NCBI GenBank assembly: GCA_022425805.1
Contig: JAKMEQ010000018.1
Location: forward strand, 1-48,137
Source of the DNA: Acidimicrobiales bacterium
GTDB taxonomy: Bacteria > Actinomycetota > Acidimicrobiia > Acidimicrobiales > UBA8592
Direction: 5' to 3'
Length of the DNA stretch: 48,137 bases
Shown here: positions 17,428 through 26,745 of the stretch, in pieces
Layout of the letters: each line of letters opens with the position of its first letter
Position numbering within the stretch: the stretch's first letter is position 1
Translations under genes and position numbers: made by a program
Notes under the pieces: model-generated
Seen by the model: the letters and a program-made list of their open reading frames with translations, nothing else
Database searches by the model: none
What the model was told of the DNA's origin: nothing

Positions 17428-17838
17428 TTACCCTCTTCCGACCAAGTCAAGCTGGCCGAGGATTTCTTGTTCTTTCTCTATACGTAAAGAAAGCAGATTT
17501 TTCAACTTAGCTATCATAGCTGCATTTTCGTCAGCAAAAGCCTCGTCGATAGCATCACCTAACGCTCCAGAAGCTTCCGAATACTCTGCCGCTACATCAG
17601 CAAGTAAAAGGCTGTTGAGGTCTTTAGGCTCTCTCCCTATTGCCATATTTATAGCTAAAATTTCTTCCACCATCCAAGCGATTTCAGTTGCGCTTCTTCG
17701 GCTCAATCGCCGAAGCAACTGGTCAATCTGCCCTAGGAGAATTTTAGCTTGTTCATCATCAACAGCTGGAAGAACAATGGAATTCAGGTCATCTGCTATT
17801 GCTAGAAGAATTTTGTCTGTCGTCGGTTGTGCTAACAC
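17428..17838 (-). CDS. Small helical protein of unknown function linked to phosphotransferase
   Basis: This 136-residue protein starts with a GTG that shares one base with the stop of the upstream phosphotransferase gene (TAGTG). It appears almost entirely alpha-helical, acidic, with no cysteines and no membrane segment. Motifs such as EIAWMVEEILAINMAIG and LRIEKEQEILGQLD suggest a helical bundle. I do not recognise a named family. The tight coupling suggests it works with the kinase-like protein, perhaps as a partner subunit. Confidence 0.7.
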   Translation of the reverse strand: MLAQPTTDKILLAIADDLNSIVLPAVDDEQAKILLGQIDQLLRRLSRRSATEIAWMVEEILAINMAIGREPKDLNSLLLADVAAEYSEASGALGDAIDEAFADENAAMIAKLKNLLSLRIEKEQEILGQLDLVGRG

Positions 17839-18863
17839 TATTTTACCTCACCATCTAGCGCTGCTTCCAAGGCATCGGTCGCAGCTATCCAAGCAGCTTG
17901 ACCAAAAAGTAAATTATCTAAATTGAACGCAATGCCCGTTGATGATGTCTCTCCTCTAGCCATAGCTGATCCGCTATTAGATATTTGACTGACAACTCCA
18001 ATAACACCAAGGACAAGAAAATATGTCAAAACCACTGGGTTTACTTGTTCTTCCGTTAATCCAGTGACTTCCCTATACCGGCTTAGAAAGACTTTAGGGT
18101 TCTCATCAATTAAATCGGGCGGAGCTGCCTGTGCATACGCTTTGAAATACCCCAGATCTTCTCGCGGGTCACCGATAGTTGCGAGTTCAAAATCAATTAC
18201 GACAAGCTCTCCTTCTCCATCAACCATCATATTTGCAGTAGAAAAATCATGGTGCACAAGTGAAACAGGGACAGGTGGTGGCCTATTCGCATCCAACCAC
18301 GCTGCTACGTACCGAAAAATAGGTAAGTGTTCAACATGTTTAGCTGCTGTTTGCTTCCACATCATGATCTGATCAGTTAACGGGTCGCCAGAAACCGGTC
18401 TCGCAAGAATCTCGGGTAATTCATCGACGGGAATGGTGTGCATCGCCCCTGCCAATTCTGCAAGCTTCGTTGGAAGAGTAGCAGCACCATTCTTCTCAAT
18501 CCATGGCAACGTAGATTCAGCTTTAGTAAAATCAATAATTAGTGCTGGTGTCCCGATGAAGTCTCCCTTTGCGTCAAGGAACCGCGCAGCTGGAGTATTA
18601 AGGTACGACGAAACAGCCTGTATTACGGCAAATTCTTGAGAACGGTCAGTTTCTATAAGGGCAGTACCCTCCGGAGGGTCGCCTCTCAGGACATACGTAC
18701 CAGATTCGCTAGTTCCATCGATGGTAAATGAAGCCTCAAAACGTGCCATAAGCCGTGAGTAGCCTCCAGTCATAGCCTCATACCCGCCCACATTTACGTC
18801 AGAAACTCCGTTAGCTTCGAGTAACGCAGTGATTTTTTCTGGCATTCCACTAGGGTCCTGCAT
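17838..18863 (-). CDS. Phosphotransferase family protein (APH fold)
   Basis: This 341-residue protein has the aminoglycoside phosphotransferase/choline-kinase fold. The catalytic loop is VHHDFSTANMM (HxDxxxxN) and the metal-binding strand is VVIDFELATIGDPREDLGYF. This subgroup is common in actinobacteria and in the N-terminal part of acyl-CoA dehydrogenases ACAD10/11, where it phosphorylates hydroxyacyl-CoAs. A role in handling 4-hydroxyacids is therefore possible but not shown. It starts 57 bases from the divergent ThuA-like gene. Confidence 0.86.
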   Translation of the reverse strand: MQDPSGMPEKITALLEANGVSDVNVGGYEAMTGGYSRLMARFEASFTIDGTSESGTYVLRGDPPEGTALIETDRSQEFAVIQAVSSYLNTPAARFLDAKGDFIGTPALIIDFTKAESTLPWIEKNGAATLPTKLAELAGAMHTIPVDELPEILARPVSGDPLTDQIMMWKQTAAKHVEHLPIFRYVAAWLDANRPPPVPVSLVHHDFSTANMMVDGEGELVVIDFELATIGDPREDLGYFKAYAQAAPPDLIDENPKVFLSRYREVTGLTEEQVNPVVLTYFLVLGVIGVVSQISNSGSAMARGETSSTGIAFNLDNLLFGQAAWIAATDALEAALDGEVK

Positions 18864-18920
18864 AAAGCTAACGCTAGTTCAATGTTTTCATACTCGCCTC
18901 ATTTCTGGTAGGTTTCTCCA

Positions 18921-19784
18921 ATGACTAGATTGCTTCTGATAACGAAAGGTCACCCTTTCCACAAAGACAAGTTTTTTAAAATATTTGATGGACTCGTGGC
19001 TGATGAAGAAAGTTCTGTAACCGAGTACACCCATGTTGAACAGCCCGCTGCTCAACATTTTTTTGACCCAGATGCAGCTAAAAACTGGGATGTTTTTGTC
19101 ATGTACGATATGCCGGGAATTGAATTTGCTGACTCTACTGCACGTAAACACGGAACCTTCCCTGTCAAATTTCATGACCCATCAGATGAATTTATCGCTG
19201 GAAGTCGCGCGTTGTTAGAGGCGGGAAAAGGCATGGTTTTCTTACACCATTCCATAGCGGCCTGGCCAACATGGGAGGAATGGGCCCATGTAATTGGCGG
19301 TAGATTCCACTACCAGCCCGGATCGTTACGCGGCGTTGACTATCCGGATTCTGGCTACCGCCATAACGTAAATCACACAATTGAAGTCGTTGACCGAGAG
19401 CACCCAATAGTTAAAGATATACCTTCTACTTTTGAATTCACCGACGAAGTTTATTTGGCTCCTGTGCTAGAAGACCTCGTTGATCCAATTCTCCGTTCAA
19501 ACCTTCCCTTTATAGCTGAAGATTTTTATTCCACGAATTTAGGTATTCGAGGCAAAGGCTACAGTAATGAAGGATGGGATCACCCTCAAGGGAGCAACCT
19601 TGTCGGTTGGGTAAAACATGCTGGGAACTCTCCGGTGGCATATCTTCAATTTGGTGACGGACCAGATCAATATGCCGAACCGTTGTATAGCAGGCTCATT
19701 AATAATGCTATCTCTTGGGCGCAAGCTGAAGAGTCTCATGAATGGGCGCGTCAACGACGAGAGAGCACGGGACGTTACGCATAA
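18921..19784 (+). CDS. ThuA-like domain protein
   Basis: This 287-residue protein has the class-I glutamine-amidotransferase-like ThuA fold, found in proteins of sugar utilisation and in many uncharacterised actinobacterial proteins. Typical stretches are LLITKGHPFHKD at the start, the GMVFLHHSIAAWP turn, GGRFHYQPG and DEVYLAPVLED. No enzymatic residue set allows a reaction to be named. A distant paralogue lies at 35249-36016. It is divergent from the phosphotransferase gene. Confidence 0.8.
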   Translation: MTRLLLITKGHPFHKDKFFKIFDGLVADEESSVTEYTHVEQPAAQHFFDPDAAKNWDVFVMYDMPGIEFADSTARKHGTFPVKFHDPSDEFIAGSRALLEAGKGMVFLHHSIAAWPTWEEWAHVIGGRFHYQPGSLRGVDYPDSGYRHNVNHTIEVVDREHPIVKDIPSTFEFTDEVYLAPVLEDLVDPILRSNLPFIAEDFYSTNLGIRGKGYSNEGWDHPQGSNLVGWVKHAGNSPVAYLQFGDGPDQYAEPLYSRLINNAISWAQAEESHEWARQRRESTGRYA

Positions 19785-19808
19785 TTAATTGAAAGAAATC
19801 GTTTCGTT

Positions 19809-20462
19809 TTACCATTGATCCCAGTGGCTAAGGTCGGACCCTGGCAGTCTTTTAGCTAACTGGAAGTCAGTTCCTTTGGTGTACGCAATGGGGAAAAGCC
19901 CAGCTTGGGTGACAGTTTCAAACGGTATTCCGAGTAAATCAGCTACTTCTTTTTCATTTGGAAGATGAAGTGTTGTCCATGCTGACCCTAAACCCCGTTC
20001 ACGAAGAGCAAGCATAAAACTCCATACTGCTGGAAGGATTGAACCCCATGCACTTGCTTGTCCAAATGTGGGTGTGCCGGAATCGAGCCTTCCTTCTCCT
20101 TGAAGGCAGGGGATAAGCATGATGGGAACTCGGTGGAAGACCTCACGGAGATACCGCGAGGAGTCCATGATTCGCGGTCGCTGCGATGTCCGTGGGTCAT
20201 CATCCCCGTACTGTGGCTGATCAGCCCGATTGGTGTAAGCGTCATAATTTGCTCCGTAAAAATCAGCTATAGCTTTTTTCTTATCAGGGTCGGTGACAAA
20301 TACCCACTGCCATCCTTGCGTATTTGATCCGGTTGGTGCTTGCAAAGCAATATCCAAGCATTCTTCGACTACTTTCCGTTCCACAGGACGGTCCAAATCT
20401 AATCTCTTACGGACCGACCGAGTCGTTGTTAAAACCTCATTAGCATTAAGTCCTAATGTCAT
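19809..20462 (-). CDS. Nitroreductase family protein
   Basis: This is a 217-residue FMN-dependent NAD(P)H oxidoreductase of the nitroreductase fold. The N-terminal arginine motif (TTRSVRKRLD), the APTGSNTQGWQW flavin-binding region and the late GLGSAWTTLHL and LFPIAYTKG blocks are typical. AAAGGAG sits well placed before the ATG. Its start overlaps the 3' end of the nucleosidase gene by 17 bases. The natural substrate is unknown; members reduce nitro groups, quinones or enones, or act as dehalogenases. Confidence 0.9.
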   Translation of the reverse strand: MTLGLNANEVLTTTRSVRKRLDLDRPVERKVVEECLDIALQAPTGSNTQGWQWVFVTDPDKKKAIADFYGANYDAYTNRADQPQYGDDDPRTSQRPRIMDSSRYLREVFHRVPIMLIPCLQGEGRLDSGTPTFGQASAWGSILPAVWSFMLALRERGLGSAWTTLHLPNEKEVADLLGIPFETVTQAGLFPIAYTKGTDFQLAKRLPGSDLSHWDQW

Positions 20463-21177
20463 TAATTTCTCCTTTGTTTGAAATCATATAAATAAGTTCT
20501 TTGACGGCCTCTCCAAGGCGTTCGCTTGCTGCCGCAAAGTTACGGGAAAATTGATCTGCAGTGGCTTTATCTGAGTCGATAAGGTCAGTAATAACTTTCA
20601 ATGCTGTGAACGGGATTGCAAATTGTTCACAAATCCACGCAACGGCTGCAGCTTCCATATCTTTCGCAATGGTCTCAGTAAGATCCATTTTTTTGATATC
20701 GACATCAGGGGCATCTAGGGCATTTCCTGAACTGACCGTTCCCATTCGAAACCCCAACTTAGTTCCAACCGTACTCATGTCTTGTACGGGGTAGTCGCCA
20801 TCCCCATATCTATCAAATCCTTTAAGGCGAATGCGGCGATCGTGAAAAAAGCACCGGTTTGCTAAGCACACCTCTCCAATGAATCCTGATCTTCGTGCGA
20901 AACCGCCAGCTGTACCCGCAGAGATAACGAGGCTCGGGCTTGTCCGCTGGATTGCATGCAGGGTAGTAACCGCTGCGGGTTGGCTTGCGATACTGTCAAC
21001 TCCGTAGCGTCGGTCTATCCCATTCACAGCTAAACAAACCTTTGGGGTTGCCCAGACTAAGCCGGGAAACATTGGATGCAACCTCTCGCCTGCTTGTTCG
21101 AGCCCAAGCGAAGCGCGAACGGGTGCTGCTTCTGCCTCCATTGCCATGATGATTAAAGGAGGACCTGCAAGAAGCAT
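20446..21177 (-). CDS. 5'-methylthioadenosine/S-adenosylhomocysteine nucleosidase-like protein
   Basis: This 243-residue PNP/UDP-phosphorylase-fold protein cleaves the glycosidic bond of a nucleoside. The opening LIIMAMEAEAAPV and the signature DMEAAAVAWICEQF with the following KVITDLID match the MTAN/futalosine-hydrolase group, and the SAGTAGGF block fits the phosphate/ribose site. It probably recycles methylthioadenosine or S-adenosylhomocysteine, or alternatively a related nucleoside. Its ATG directly follows the stop of the PPOX-type gene, so it is part of a three-gene unit with the nitroreductase. Confidence 0.85.
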   Translation of the reverse strand: MLLAGPPLIIMAMEAEAAPVRASLGLEQAGERLHPMFPGLVWATPKVCLAVNGIDRRYGVDSIASQPAAVTTLHAIQRTSPSLVISAGTAGGFARRSGFIGEVCLANRCFFHDRRIRLKGFDRYGDGDYPVQDMSTVGTKLGFRMGTVSSGNALDAPDVDIKKMDLTETIAKDMEAAAVAWICEQFAIPFTALKVITDLIDSDKATADQFSRNFAAASERLGEAVKELIYMISNKGEINDIRT

Positions 21178-21693
21178 TTACTGATCTCCGTGATCGGCAA
21201 CCCATTGAGCCGTGGCTTCCCCCATTTTTCGTCCGTCATACCCGATTCGCTGGGTGGGCGTAATCTTAAAAATAACGCGACGTGGAGAGTCTAGGAACCC
21301 TACAAAATTTCTCTGCCATTGTTCATCTTTCGGGTTGAGTGCAGCAGCTAAAGCAGGGTAAAACCATGCTTTCGTCTCGTCGTCTTCGAGGATCTCGCAT
21401 CTACCCTTATAGGTCACGGTTTGGTTTTTGCCAGCTTTAGACCCCTTGCTAGTGACACACACAGCGCATCGGTCATCACGCCGCATAGCAGGAACGCGGG
21501 CACGTTGGCTTGTCAGCGTGACCCAGAAACACCCCTTTGCCCATACATAAGACATAATGACGCCTAAAGGCCATCCTTCTTTGTTTGCCCAAATAAAAGT
21601 GCACTCCGTTTGCAGTTTGAGCATCATCTCTTCATCAGCGTTGTCCAGTGTATATACCGTTACGTCTTCGTAATCGAATTCATTATCGGTCAT
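21178..21693 (-). CDS. Pyridoxamine 5'-phosphate oxidase-like flavin/F420-binding protein
   Basis: This 171-residue split-beta-barrel protein is of the PPOX/FDOR superfamily. The strands WPLGVIMSYVWAKGCFWVT and AVCVTSKGSKAGKNQTVTYKG resemble the flavin-binding core. In actinobacteria such proteins use FMN or F420, and which applies here is uncertain. The ATG follows AAGGAG. It heads a three-gene unit (PPOX, nucleosidase, nitroreductase) and is divergent from the other nitroreductase at 21773. Confidence 0.82.
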   Translation of the reverse strand: MTDNEFDYEDVTVYTLDNADEEMMLKLQTECTFIWANKEGWPLGVIMSYVWAKGCFWVTLTSQRARVPAMRRDDRCAVCVTSKGSKAGKNQTVTYKGRCEILEDDETKAWFYPALAAALNPKDEQWQRNFVGFLDSPRRVIFKITPTQRIGYDGRKMGEATAQWVADHGDQ

Positions 21694-21772
21694 GTTTGAT
21701 TCTCCTTAGTTGGTTCGCAAAAATATCAGTAACCGGTTACCTTCATAACTTAGCAATAGAAAAAAGGAAGAT

Positions 21773-22450
21773 ATGGATCTTTACGAAGCAATGTACACAA
21801 CTCGTTCGATGCGCCGGGTGAAATCAGAGCCTATTCCAGACGACGTGCTGGCTCGAATTATAGATGCAGCAGTTCGGGGACCTTCCGGAGGTAATAGCCA
21901 TACGTTCCGGTTTCTTACAGTTACTGACAAAGCGACCATGGCAAAGTTGAAATCGATTTACCATGATGCGTTTTGGGAGTTGCAAGCGACCAGCTACGCC
22001 GGAGTGCAAGAGATGCTCAGCGATGGCGACCCAGAAGATCCCAGCGTGAAACAAACACGACGTATTTCCAATTCAGCCGAGCACTTTGTTGAACATCTCG
22101 ATGAGCACCCAATGCTCATTTTTGTTTTTGGAAAAGATCGAGGAGAGTCAACGACCTTTCCGGTTCTTTGGAACCTTTGCTTGGCTGCAAGGGCAGAAGG
22201 TTTGGGGACTTTCATAACTACTTTGTTGAAACTTCGTAAAAAAGATGTCGAAAATTTGTTGGAGATGCCTGAGGGGTTTTGGCACATGCATGCAATGATC
22301 CCAATCGGTTACCCGACTGGTAGGTGGGGGATGGCGAACCGCAAACCGGCTCATGAATTTGTCTATTCGGAAAAGTGGGAATCTCCGGTGACATGGGAAG
22401 CAATCCCGAATTGGGAAGAACCGGAAGGATATGGTCGGGACCACCAATGA
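21773..22450 (+). CDS. Nitroreductase family protein
   Basis: This is a 225-residue FMN-dependent oxidoreductase. The opening MYTTRSMRRVKSEPIPD, the AAVRGPSGGNSHTFRF flavin site and AARAEGLGTFITTLL are typical. It is only distantly similar to the nitroreductase at 19809, so the two are not recent copies. AAGGAAG precedes the ATG. It lies 58 bases before an acyl-CoA dehydrogenase gene on the same strand. Confidence 0.9.
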   Translation: MDLYEAMYTTRSMRRVKSEPIPDDVLARIIDAAVRGPSGGNSHTFRFLTVTDKATMAKLKSIYHDAFWELQATSYAGVQEMLSDGDPEDPSVKQTRRISNSAEHFVEHLDEHPMLIFVFGKDRGESTTFPVLWNLCLAARAEGLGTFITTLLKLRKKDVENLLEMPEGFWHMHAMIPIGYPTGRWGMANRKPAHEFVYSEKWESPVTWEAIPNWEEPEGYGRDHQ

Positions 22451-22508
22451 CATTGGGAACTTTGCTTCTCTAATTCACACCAAAGGCCTGATCCGCTAAT
22501 TTCACAGT

Positions 22509-23765
22509 ATGGATTTTAATATTCCCGAAAAAACTCTGAAGCTTCTAGGTGACCTAGATGCATTCATTGATGACGTCATCCGGCCAATCGAGCAGGAAAA
22601 CGACAACATCCGGTTTTTTGACCACCGTAGAGAAGATAGCCGCACCGATTGGGAACGAGAGGGGCTACCAAACGCGGAATGGGAAGCCCTCCTGGTTCGG
22701 ATGCGTCAGGAAGCAGATAAGGCAGGGTTCTGGCGCTACCACCTTCCGGAGCGTTTCGGTGGCAAGAACGGAACGAACCTTGATATGGCGATCGTTCGTG
22801 AACACCTTGCCCGCAAAGGATTGGGTTTACATAACGACCTACAAAATGAAAGCTCTGTTGTTGGGAATCTAGTCACGGTCCTGATGATGGAACGATTTGG
22901 TAGCGAAGCCCAACAGGAACAGTGGATACCTAAAATGCTCAACGGTGAAGCAAGGATCGGCTTTGGGCTTACTGAACCTCTCCATGGTTCTGATGCCACA
23001 TGGATGGAAACCACCGCCACACGGGACGGAGATGAATGGGTAATCACAGGCGAAAAATATTGGAACACGGGACTCCATCACGCCACCCACGACTATATTT
23101 TCGCAAGAACATCAGGAGAGCCGGGTGAAGGCAATGGGATCACCTGCTTTATCGTCCCCACAGACTCGAAGGGATTTAAGGTGGAAGAGTTCATGTGGAC
23201 GTTCAACATGCCGACCGACCATGCTCACGTCACTCTCAATCGGGTTCGGGTCAATCATTCGGATATTCTCGGCGAAGAAGGTAGGGGACTCCAGACAGCC
23301 CAATTGTTCGTCCATGAAAACCGGATACGTCAAGCAGCGTCATCTCTGGGTGCGGGTTTGCACTGCATCGACACTGCAGTTGAATGGGCCTCCAACCGGG
23401 TCGTTTTCGGGAAACCGTTAGCGCAAAATCAAGCAATTCAATTCCCGCTAGCGGAACTTTATACTGAGGCAGAGATGATCCGTGCTTTGATCTGGAAAAC
23501 AGCCTGGCAACTCGATCAAGGTATAGACCATATGGAAATAACCGACAAGGTTGCTATGTGTAACTACAGGGGGAATCGGTTCTGCTGTGATGCTGCTGAT
23601 CGGGCAATGCAGACATGCGGAGGACAGGGATATGGGAGAAAACTCCCCTTCGAGCACATCTACCGGCATCATCGCCGGTACCGGATAACCGAAGGATCTG
23701 AAGAAATCCAGATCAGAAAAGTCGCTGGAAAACTTTTTGGCTTCGCTTCAAGAGCCAAAGGGTAA
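22509..23765 (+). CDS. Acyl-CoA dehydrogenase family protein
   Basis: This is a 418-residue FAD enzyme that introduces an alpha-beta double bond into an acyl-CoA. The FAD-binding loop is FGLTEPLHGSDATW, followed by ITGEKYWNTGLHH. The C-terminal domain holds MQTCGGQGYGRKLPFEHIYR and ITEGSEEIQIRKVAG. Catalytic-base assignment would need an alignment. It probably takes part in beta-oxidation of a specific acid; the nearby nitroreductase could use the same electron pool, which is speculative. Confidence 0.92.
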   Translation: MDFNIPEKTLKLLGDLDAFIDDVIRPIEQENDNIRFFDHRREDSRTDWEREGLPNAEWEALLVRMRQEADKAGFWRYHLPERFGGKNGTNLDMAIVREHLARKGLGLHNDLQNESSVVGNLVTVLMMERFGSEAQQEQWIPKMLNGEARIGFGLTEPLHGSDATWMETTATRDGDEWVITGEKYWNTGLHHATHDYIFARTSGEPGEGNGITCFIVPTDSKGFKVEEFMWTFNMPTDHAHVTLNRVRVNHSDILGEEGRGLQTAQLFVHENRIRQAASSLGAGLHCIDTAVEWASNRVVFGKPLAQNQAIQFPLAELYTEAEMIRALIWKTAWQLDQGIDHMEITDKVAMCNYRGNRFCCDAADRAMQTCGGQGYGRKLPFEHIYRHHRRYRITEGSEEIQIRKVAGKLFGFASRAKG

Positions 23766-23830
23766 TTAGACAATAGAATGCGTTGACCAGTAAAAGCTTT
23801 ACTCGTTGCCGATATCTCCGGAGGGAAACG

Positions 23831-25261
23831 ATGCAAATATCTAGAACTCTTAGTGGCCTACTTGTAGTTATGTTGGCCTTGAGTAGCTGCAGCGGGTCAG
23901 AAGATTCTAAAGAAACCGCCGGTCCAAAAGAAAGCCAGGTTACAGAAACAGAAACTAAAGAAAGATCTGAAGAAGTAACACCAACAGCAGCTCCTGAAAC
24001 TCAAGGTGACGAAACTCAAGGTGACGAAACTCAAGGTGACGAAGAACAGCCAACACTCGCCTCTGATGAGTTATCTGCTGAAATTTCAAAAAGCCTTCAA
24101 GGGTGGCTAGAGGCGAATGGAGCTCCAGGGTCCTCCCTTTCTGTTCTTCTCCCAGATGGGTCGCAAATTAATATCGCCGAAGGAGCGCGAGATAGAAATG
24201 GAACTCCTGCATCCGTCGAGGATTACTGGCGTATAGCAAGTATTTCGAAGCCCATAACATCAGCGATAGTTCTCAAACTAGTTGAAGAAGGTGTAATTGG
24301 AATAGATGAACCAGTAATGACTTATCTGGGAAGTGAATGGGCCACCGGCTACGTTCTTGACGGAGTGGACTACGCGCCGCTCATCACTATTCGCCAGATC
24401 TTAAACCACACCGACGGGTTTGCTGAATACGCATTTGATCCCGGCTTTTATTTGTTAGCAAGCTCGAGACTTGACGTTATCTTTGAACCTCAAGAAGTCG
24501 TGGATTGGGCTTTCGGGAGAGGACCTCAATACATTCCAGGAACTGAATATTCTTATAACACTGTAGGTCACGTCATAGCAGGCCTAGTCATTGAGGCAGT
24601 GACAGGTCGGGAAGCACATGTATTACTCAGAGAGTATATTTCAATTCCCGCTAATGCCCCCGATATGTATCTTCCTCCAAAAGAGTTTCCGCCAACTATG
24701 GTCCCAGCAATGTTCGTACAAGGAGAACTCGCCACTATAATTAGCTTCCTTCCTGGACTCTCTCCCTACTTAGAAGCAGCGAGAGTCAGTGAAGGAGTGC
24801 TTGATCTAAGCGTCGGGCCTCAAGAAGTTCTTTCCTCAGTGGGGTGGACGGGTGGAGGAGTAGAAGCCCAGATGGACGACCTCGCTCGAGTCTTTAAGGC
24901 AATGTTCGATGGAACTATCCTCACACAAGAAACTATTGACCTTTTCTCTGAAAAAGCTATCGGCAGCTCATACGCGTTAGGAATTCAATTAAGTGAAAGA
25001 GTTGGCTACGCAACATTTGAACATGGGGGCGGTGTCCCAGGCTTCCGGTCCCATGCCCGTTATTTCCCAGATTTAGACTTATCAATTGTTCTCTCCTCGA
25101 ACATGATTCCCATTGACCCAGATGTGGGAAGTATCGCAGATGAAATCACAGAAATTATCATCAGGCATTTGCAAGAAAATAGTTGGGAATTACCCGAACC
25201 GAATACTTCTGGAGAAGAACCTGTTTCTGAGGAATCAAATAACACAGGCGAAATAGGATAA
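23831..25261 (+). CDS. Beta-lactamase-fold serine hydrolase lipoprotein
   Basis: This is a 476-residue protein starting at the ATG at 23831, which follows GGAGGG; an in-frame upstream start at 23783 would hide the signal peptide. It has a lipoprotein signal (MQISRTLSGLL, then lipobox LSSC) and an acidic linker with a three-fold ETQGD repeat. The beta-lactamase/DD-peptidase domain then carries SISK (nucleophile SxxK), YSYN (YxN-like) and EHGGG (HxG-like). It is anchored outside the membrane. Related proteins hydrolyse esters, amides or D-peptides and are not necessarily resistance enzymes. Confidence 0.88.
   Translation: MQISRTLSGLLVVMLALSSCSGSEDSKETAGPKESQVTETETKERSEEVTPTAAPETQGDETQGDETQGDEEQPTLASDELSAEISKSLQGWLEANGAPGSSLSVLLPDGSQINIAEGARDRNGTPASVEDYWRIASISKPITSAIVLKLVEEGVIGIDEPVMTYLGSEWATGYVLDGVDYAPLITIRQILNHTDGFAEYAFDPGFYLLASSRLDVIFEPQEVVDWAFGRGPQYIPGTEYSYNTVGHVIAGLVIEAVTGREAHVLLREYISIPANAPDMYLPPKEFPPTMVPAMFVQGELATIISFLPGLSPYLEAARVSEGVLDLSVGPQEVLSSVGWTGGGVEAQMDDLARVFKAMFDGTILTQETIDLFSEKAIGSSYALGIQLSERVGYATFEHGGGVPGFRSHARYFPDLDLSIVLSSNMIPIDPDVGSIADEITEIIIRHLQENSWELPEPNTSGEEPVSEESNNTGEIG
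23996..24040 (+). repeat. Three tandem 15-base repeats in the lipoprotein linker
   Basis: The unit GAAACTCAAGGTGAC occurs three times without mismatch and encodes ETQGD each time, in the acidic spacer between the lipidated cysteine and the hydrolase domain. The copy number keeps the reading frame, so slippage here would only lengthen or shorten the tether. Confidence 0.9.
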
Positions 25262-25277
25262 AAAATTCGACGCTGAA

Positions 25278-26744
25278 ATGAATCCAAGAATAGAAACCCA
25301 ACTAGGCCCAGTTGAAGGGAGGGAACGAAATGGAGTTTTTCTTTTCGCAGGGATACCTTACGCTGCTGCTCCAATAGGAAAACACAGATTCGCTTCGCCG
25401 CAACCCATCTCACCATGGACAGAAACTCTTAATGCGACACAATTTGGACCTGTCGCTCCACAACTACCTGGAGAAGGTCTAACCGACTCCCATGATGTGT
25501 CTTGGGACGAAGATTGCCTCACCCTTAATATCTGCACCCCACCCACTGATGGGAAGAAACGTCCAGTAATGGTATGGATTCATGGTGGAGCATACCGGCA
25601 TGGGACAGGTTCCATCCCATGGTACGACGGGACAAGGTTCGCCAAGGAAAGTGACATAATTATCGTCACAATCAACTACCGCCTCGGAGCGCTTGGATTC
25701 GCAAGGATCCCTGAAGCTCCAACATCAGGGATAAATGGAATATTGGATCAAATCGCTGCTCTCACATGGGTAAAGGACAATATCGAAAACTTTGGTGGAG
25801 ACCCCGATCAAGTGACGATTGCTGGAGAATCTGCTGGTGCCTTCAGCGTCTCGACAATTATGGCAATGCCACAAAGCCGGGGACTGTTCTGCAAAGCAAT
25901 AACGCAAAGCGGAGCAGGACATCATGTGATTCCCCAAAAAGAAGCAGAAGTAGCCGGACAACTCCTAATGGACCGTTTAGAAGCCAACTCTCTTCATGAG
26001 CTTCAATCACGCACGGTTGACGACATACTGGAAGCACAACAATACGTTGAAGCGCACTCCAATGAATTCATGACTGCCGGGCAACTACCGTTCTACCCAT
26101 CAATTACGCCTGAGGTATTGACCGACCATCCAATAGAGCTATTTGAAAAAGGAGTGTCAGCAGATATTCCTCTCCTAACAGGGACTAACACGGATGAAAC
26201 AACTTTATGGGGAACCAACCAAATCCCTGAAGAGAAACTTCACAAGTGGTTAGGTAACTATGTCAGTGAGCCAACCCCATACATAGAAGCGGTACGACAG
26301 GACAGGGGAGAGATCTCAGCAGGAGAGATCGCTCTCGCCGTTTCAACAGATTACACGTTCCGGATTCCAGCTATACGAATGGCTGAAGCCAGAGAGAGCC
26401 ATGGTGGGGAGTCTTGGATGTACGAATTTGACTGGAAAAGTAAAGCTTTCAATGGTTTGCTTGGGTCCTGTCATGCCCTAGAGATCCCGTTTACGTTTGG
26501 AACGTTGGACGCCAAAGGAACAGAACTCTTTCTTGGAACATCAGACCTTCCCAACCACGTCGGTGATGTTATGCACACGGCCTGGGCAGCATTCATACGT
26601 GAAGGCAACCCCAGTACAAACGCACTTGGTGAATGGCCAACATACGAAAGATCAGAAAGAAAAGTGATGAGATTCGCTGACGAGACATCCCTCCTCAGTA
26701 ACCCATGGCCTGCGGCGCGTGAATCTTGGGAAGGGCAACGCTAG
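25278..26744 (+). CDS. Type-B carboxylesterase
   Basis: This is a 488-residue alpha/beta-hydrolase of the cholinesterase/carboxylesterase family. The oxyanion motif HGGA is at 102-105 and the nucleophile Ser195 is in GESAGAFS. The acid is probably in TGTNTDETTL and the histidine in GSCHALEIPF. No signal peptide is seen. It follows the lipoprotein gene by 16 bases, suggesting one transcript, and converges with the DDAH-like gene (stops 1 base apart). Confidence 0.92.
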   Translation: MNPRIETQLGPVEGRERNGVFLFAGIPYAAAPIGKHRFASPQPISPWTETLNATQFGPVAPQLPGEGLTDSHDVSWDEDCLTLNICTPPTDGKKRPVMVWIHGGAYRHGTGSIPWYDGTRFAKESDIIIVTINYRLGALGFARIPEAPTSGINGILDQIAALTWVKDNIENFGGDPDQVTIAGESAGAFSVSTIMAMPQSRGLFCKAITQSGAGHHVIPQKEAEVAGQLLMDRLEANSLHELQSRTVDDILEAQQYVEAHSNEFMTAGQLPFYPSITPEVLTDHPIELFEKGVSADIPLLTGTNTDETTLWGTNQIPEEKLHKWLGNYVSEPTPYIEAVRQDRGEISAGEIALAVSTDYTFRIPAIRMAEARESHGGESWMYEFDWKSKAFNGLLGSCHALEIPFTFGTLDAKGTELFLGTSDLPNHVGDVMHTAWAAFIREGNPSTNALGEWPTYERSERKVMRFADETSLLSNPWPAARESWEGQR

Positions 26745-26745
26745 A

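Noticed and set aside
23996-24040. Three tandem repeats as a CRISPR or mobile-element signal
   Set aside because: They are in frame, encode a simple ETQGD linker and lack spacers or terminal inverted repeats.
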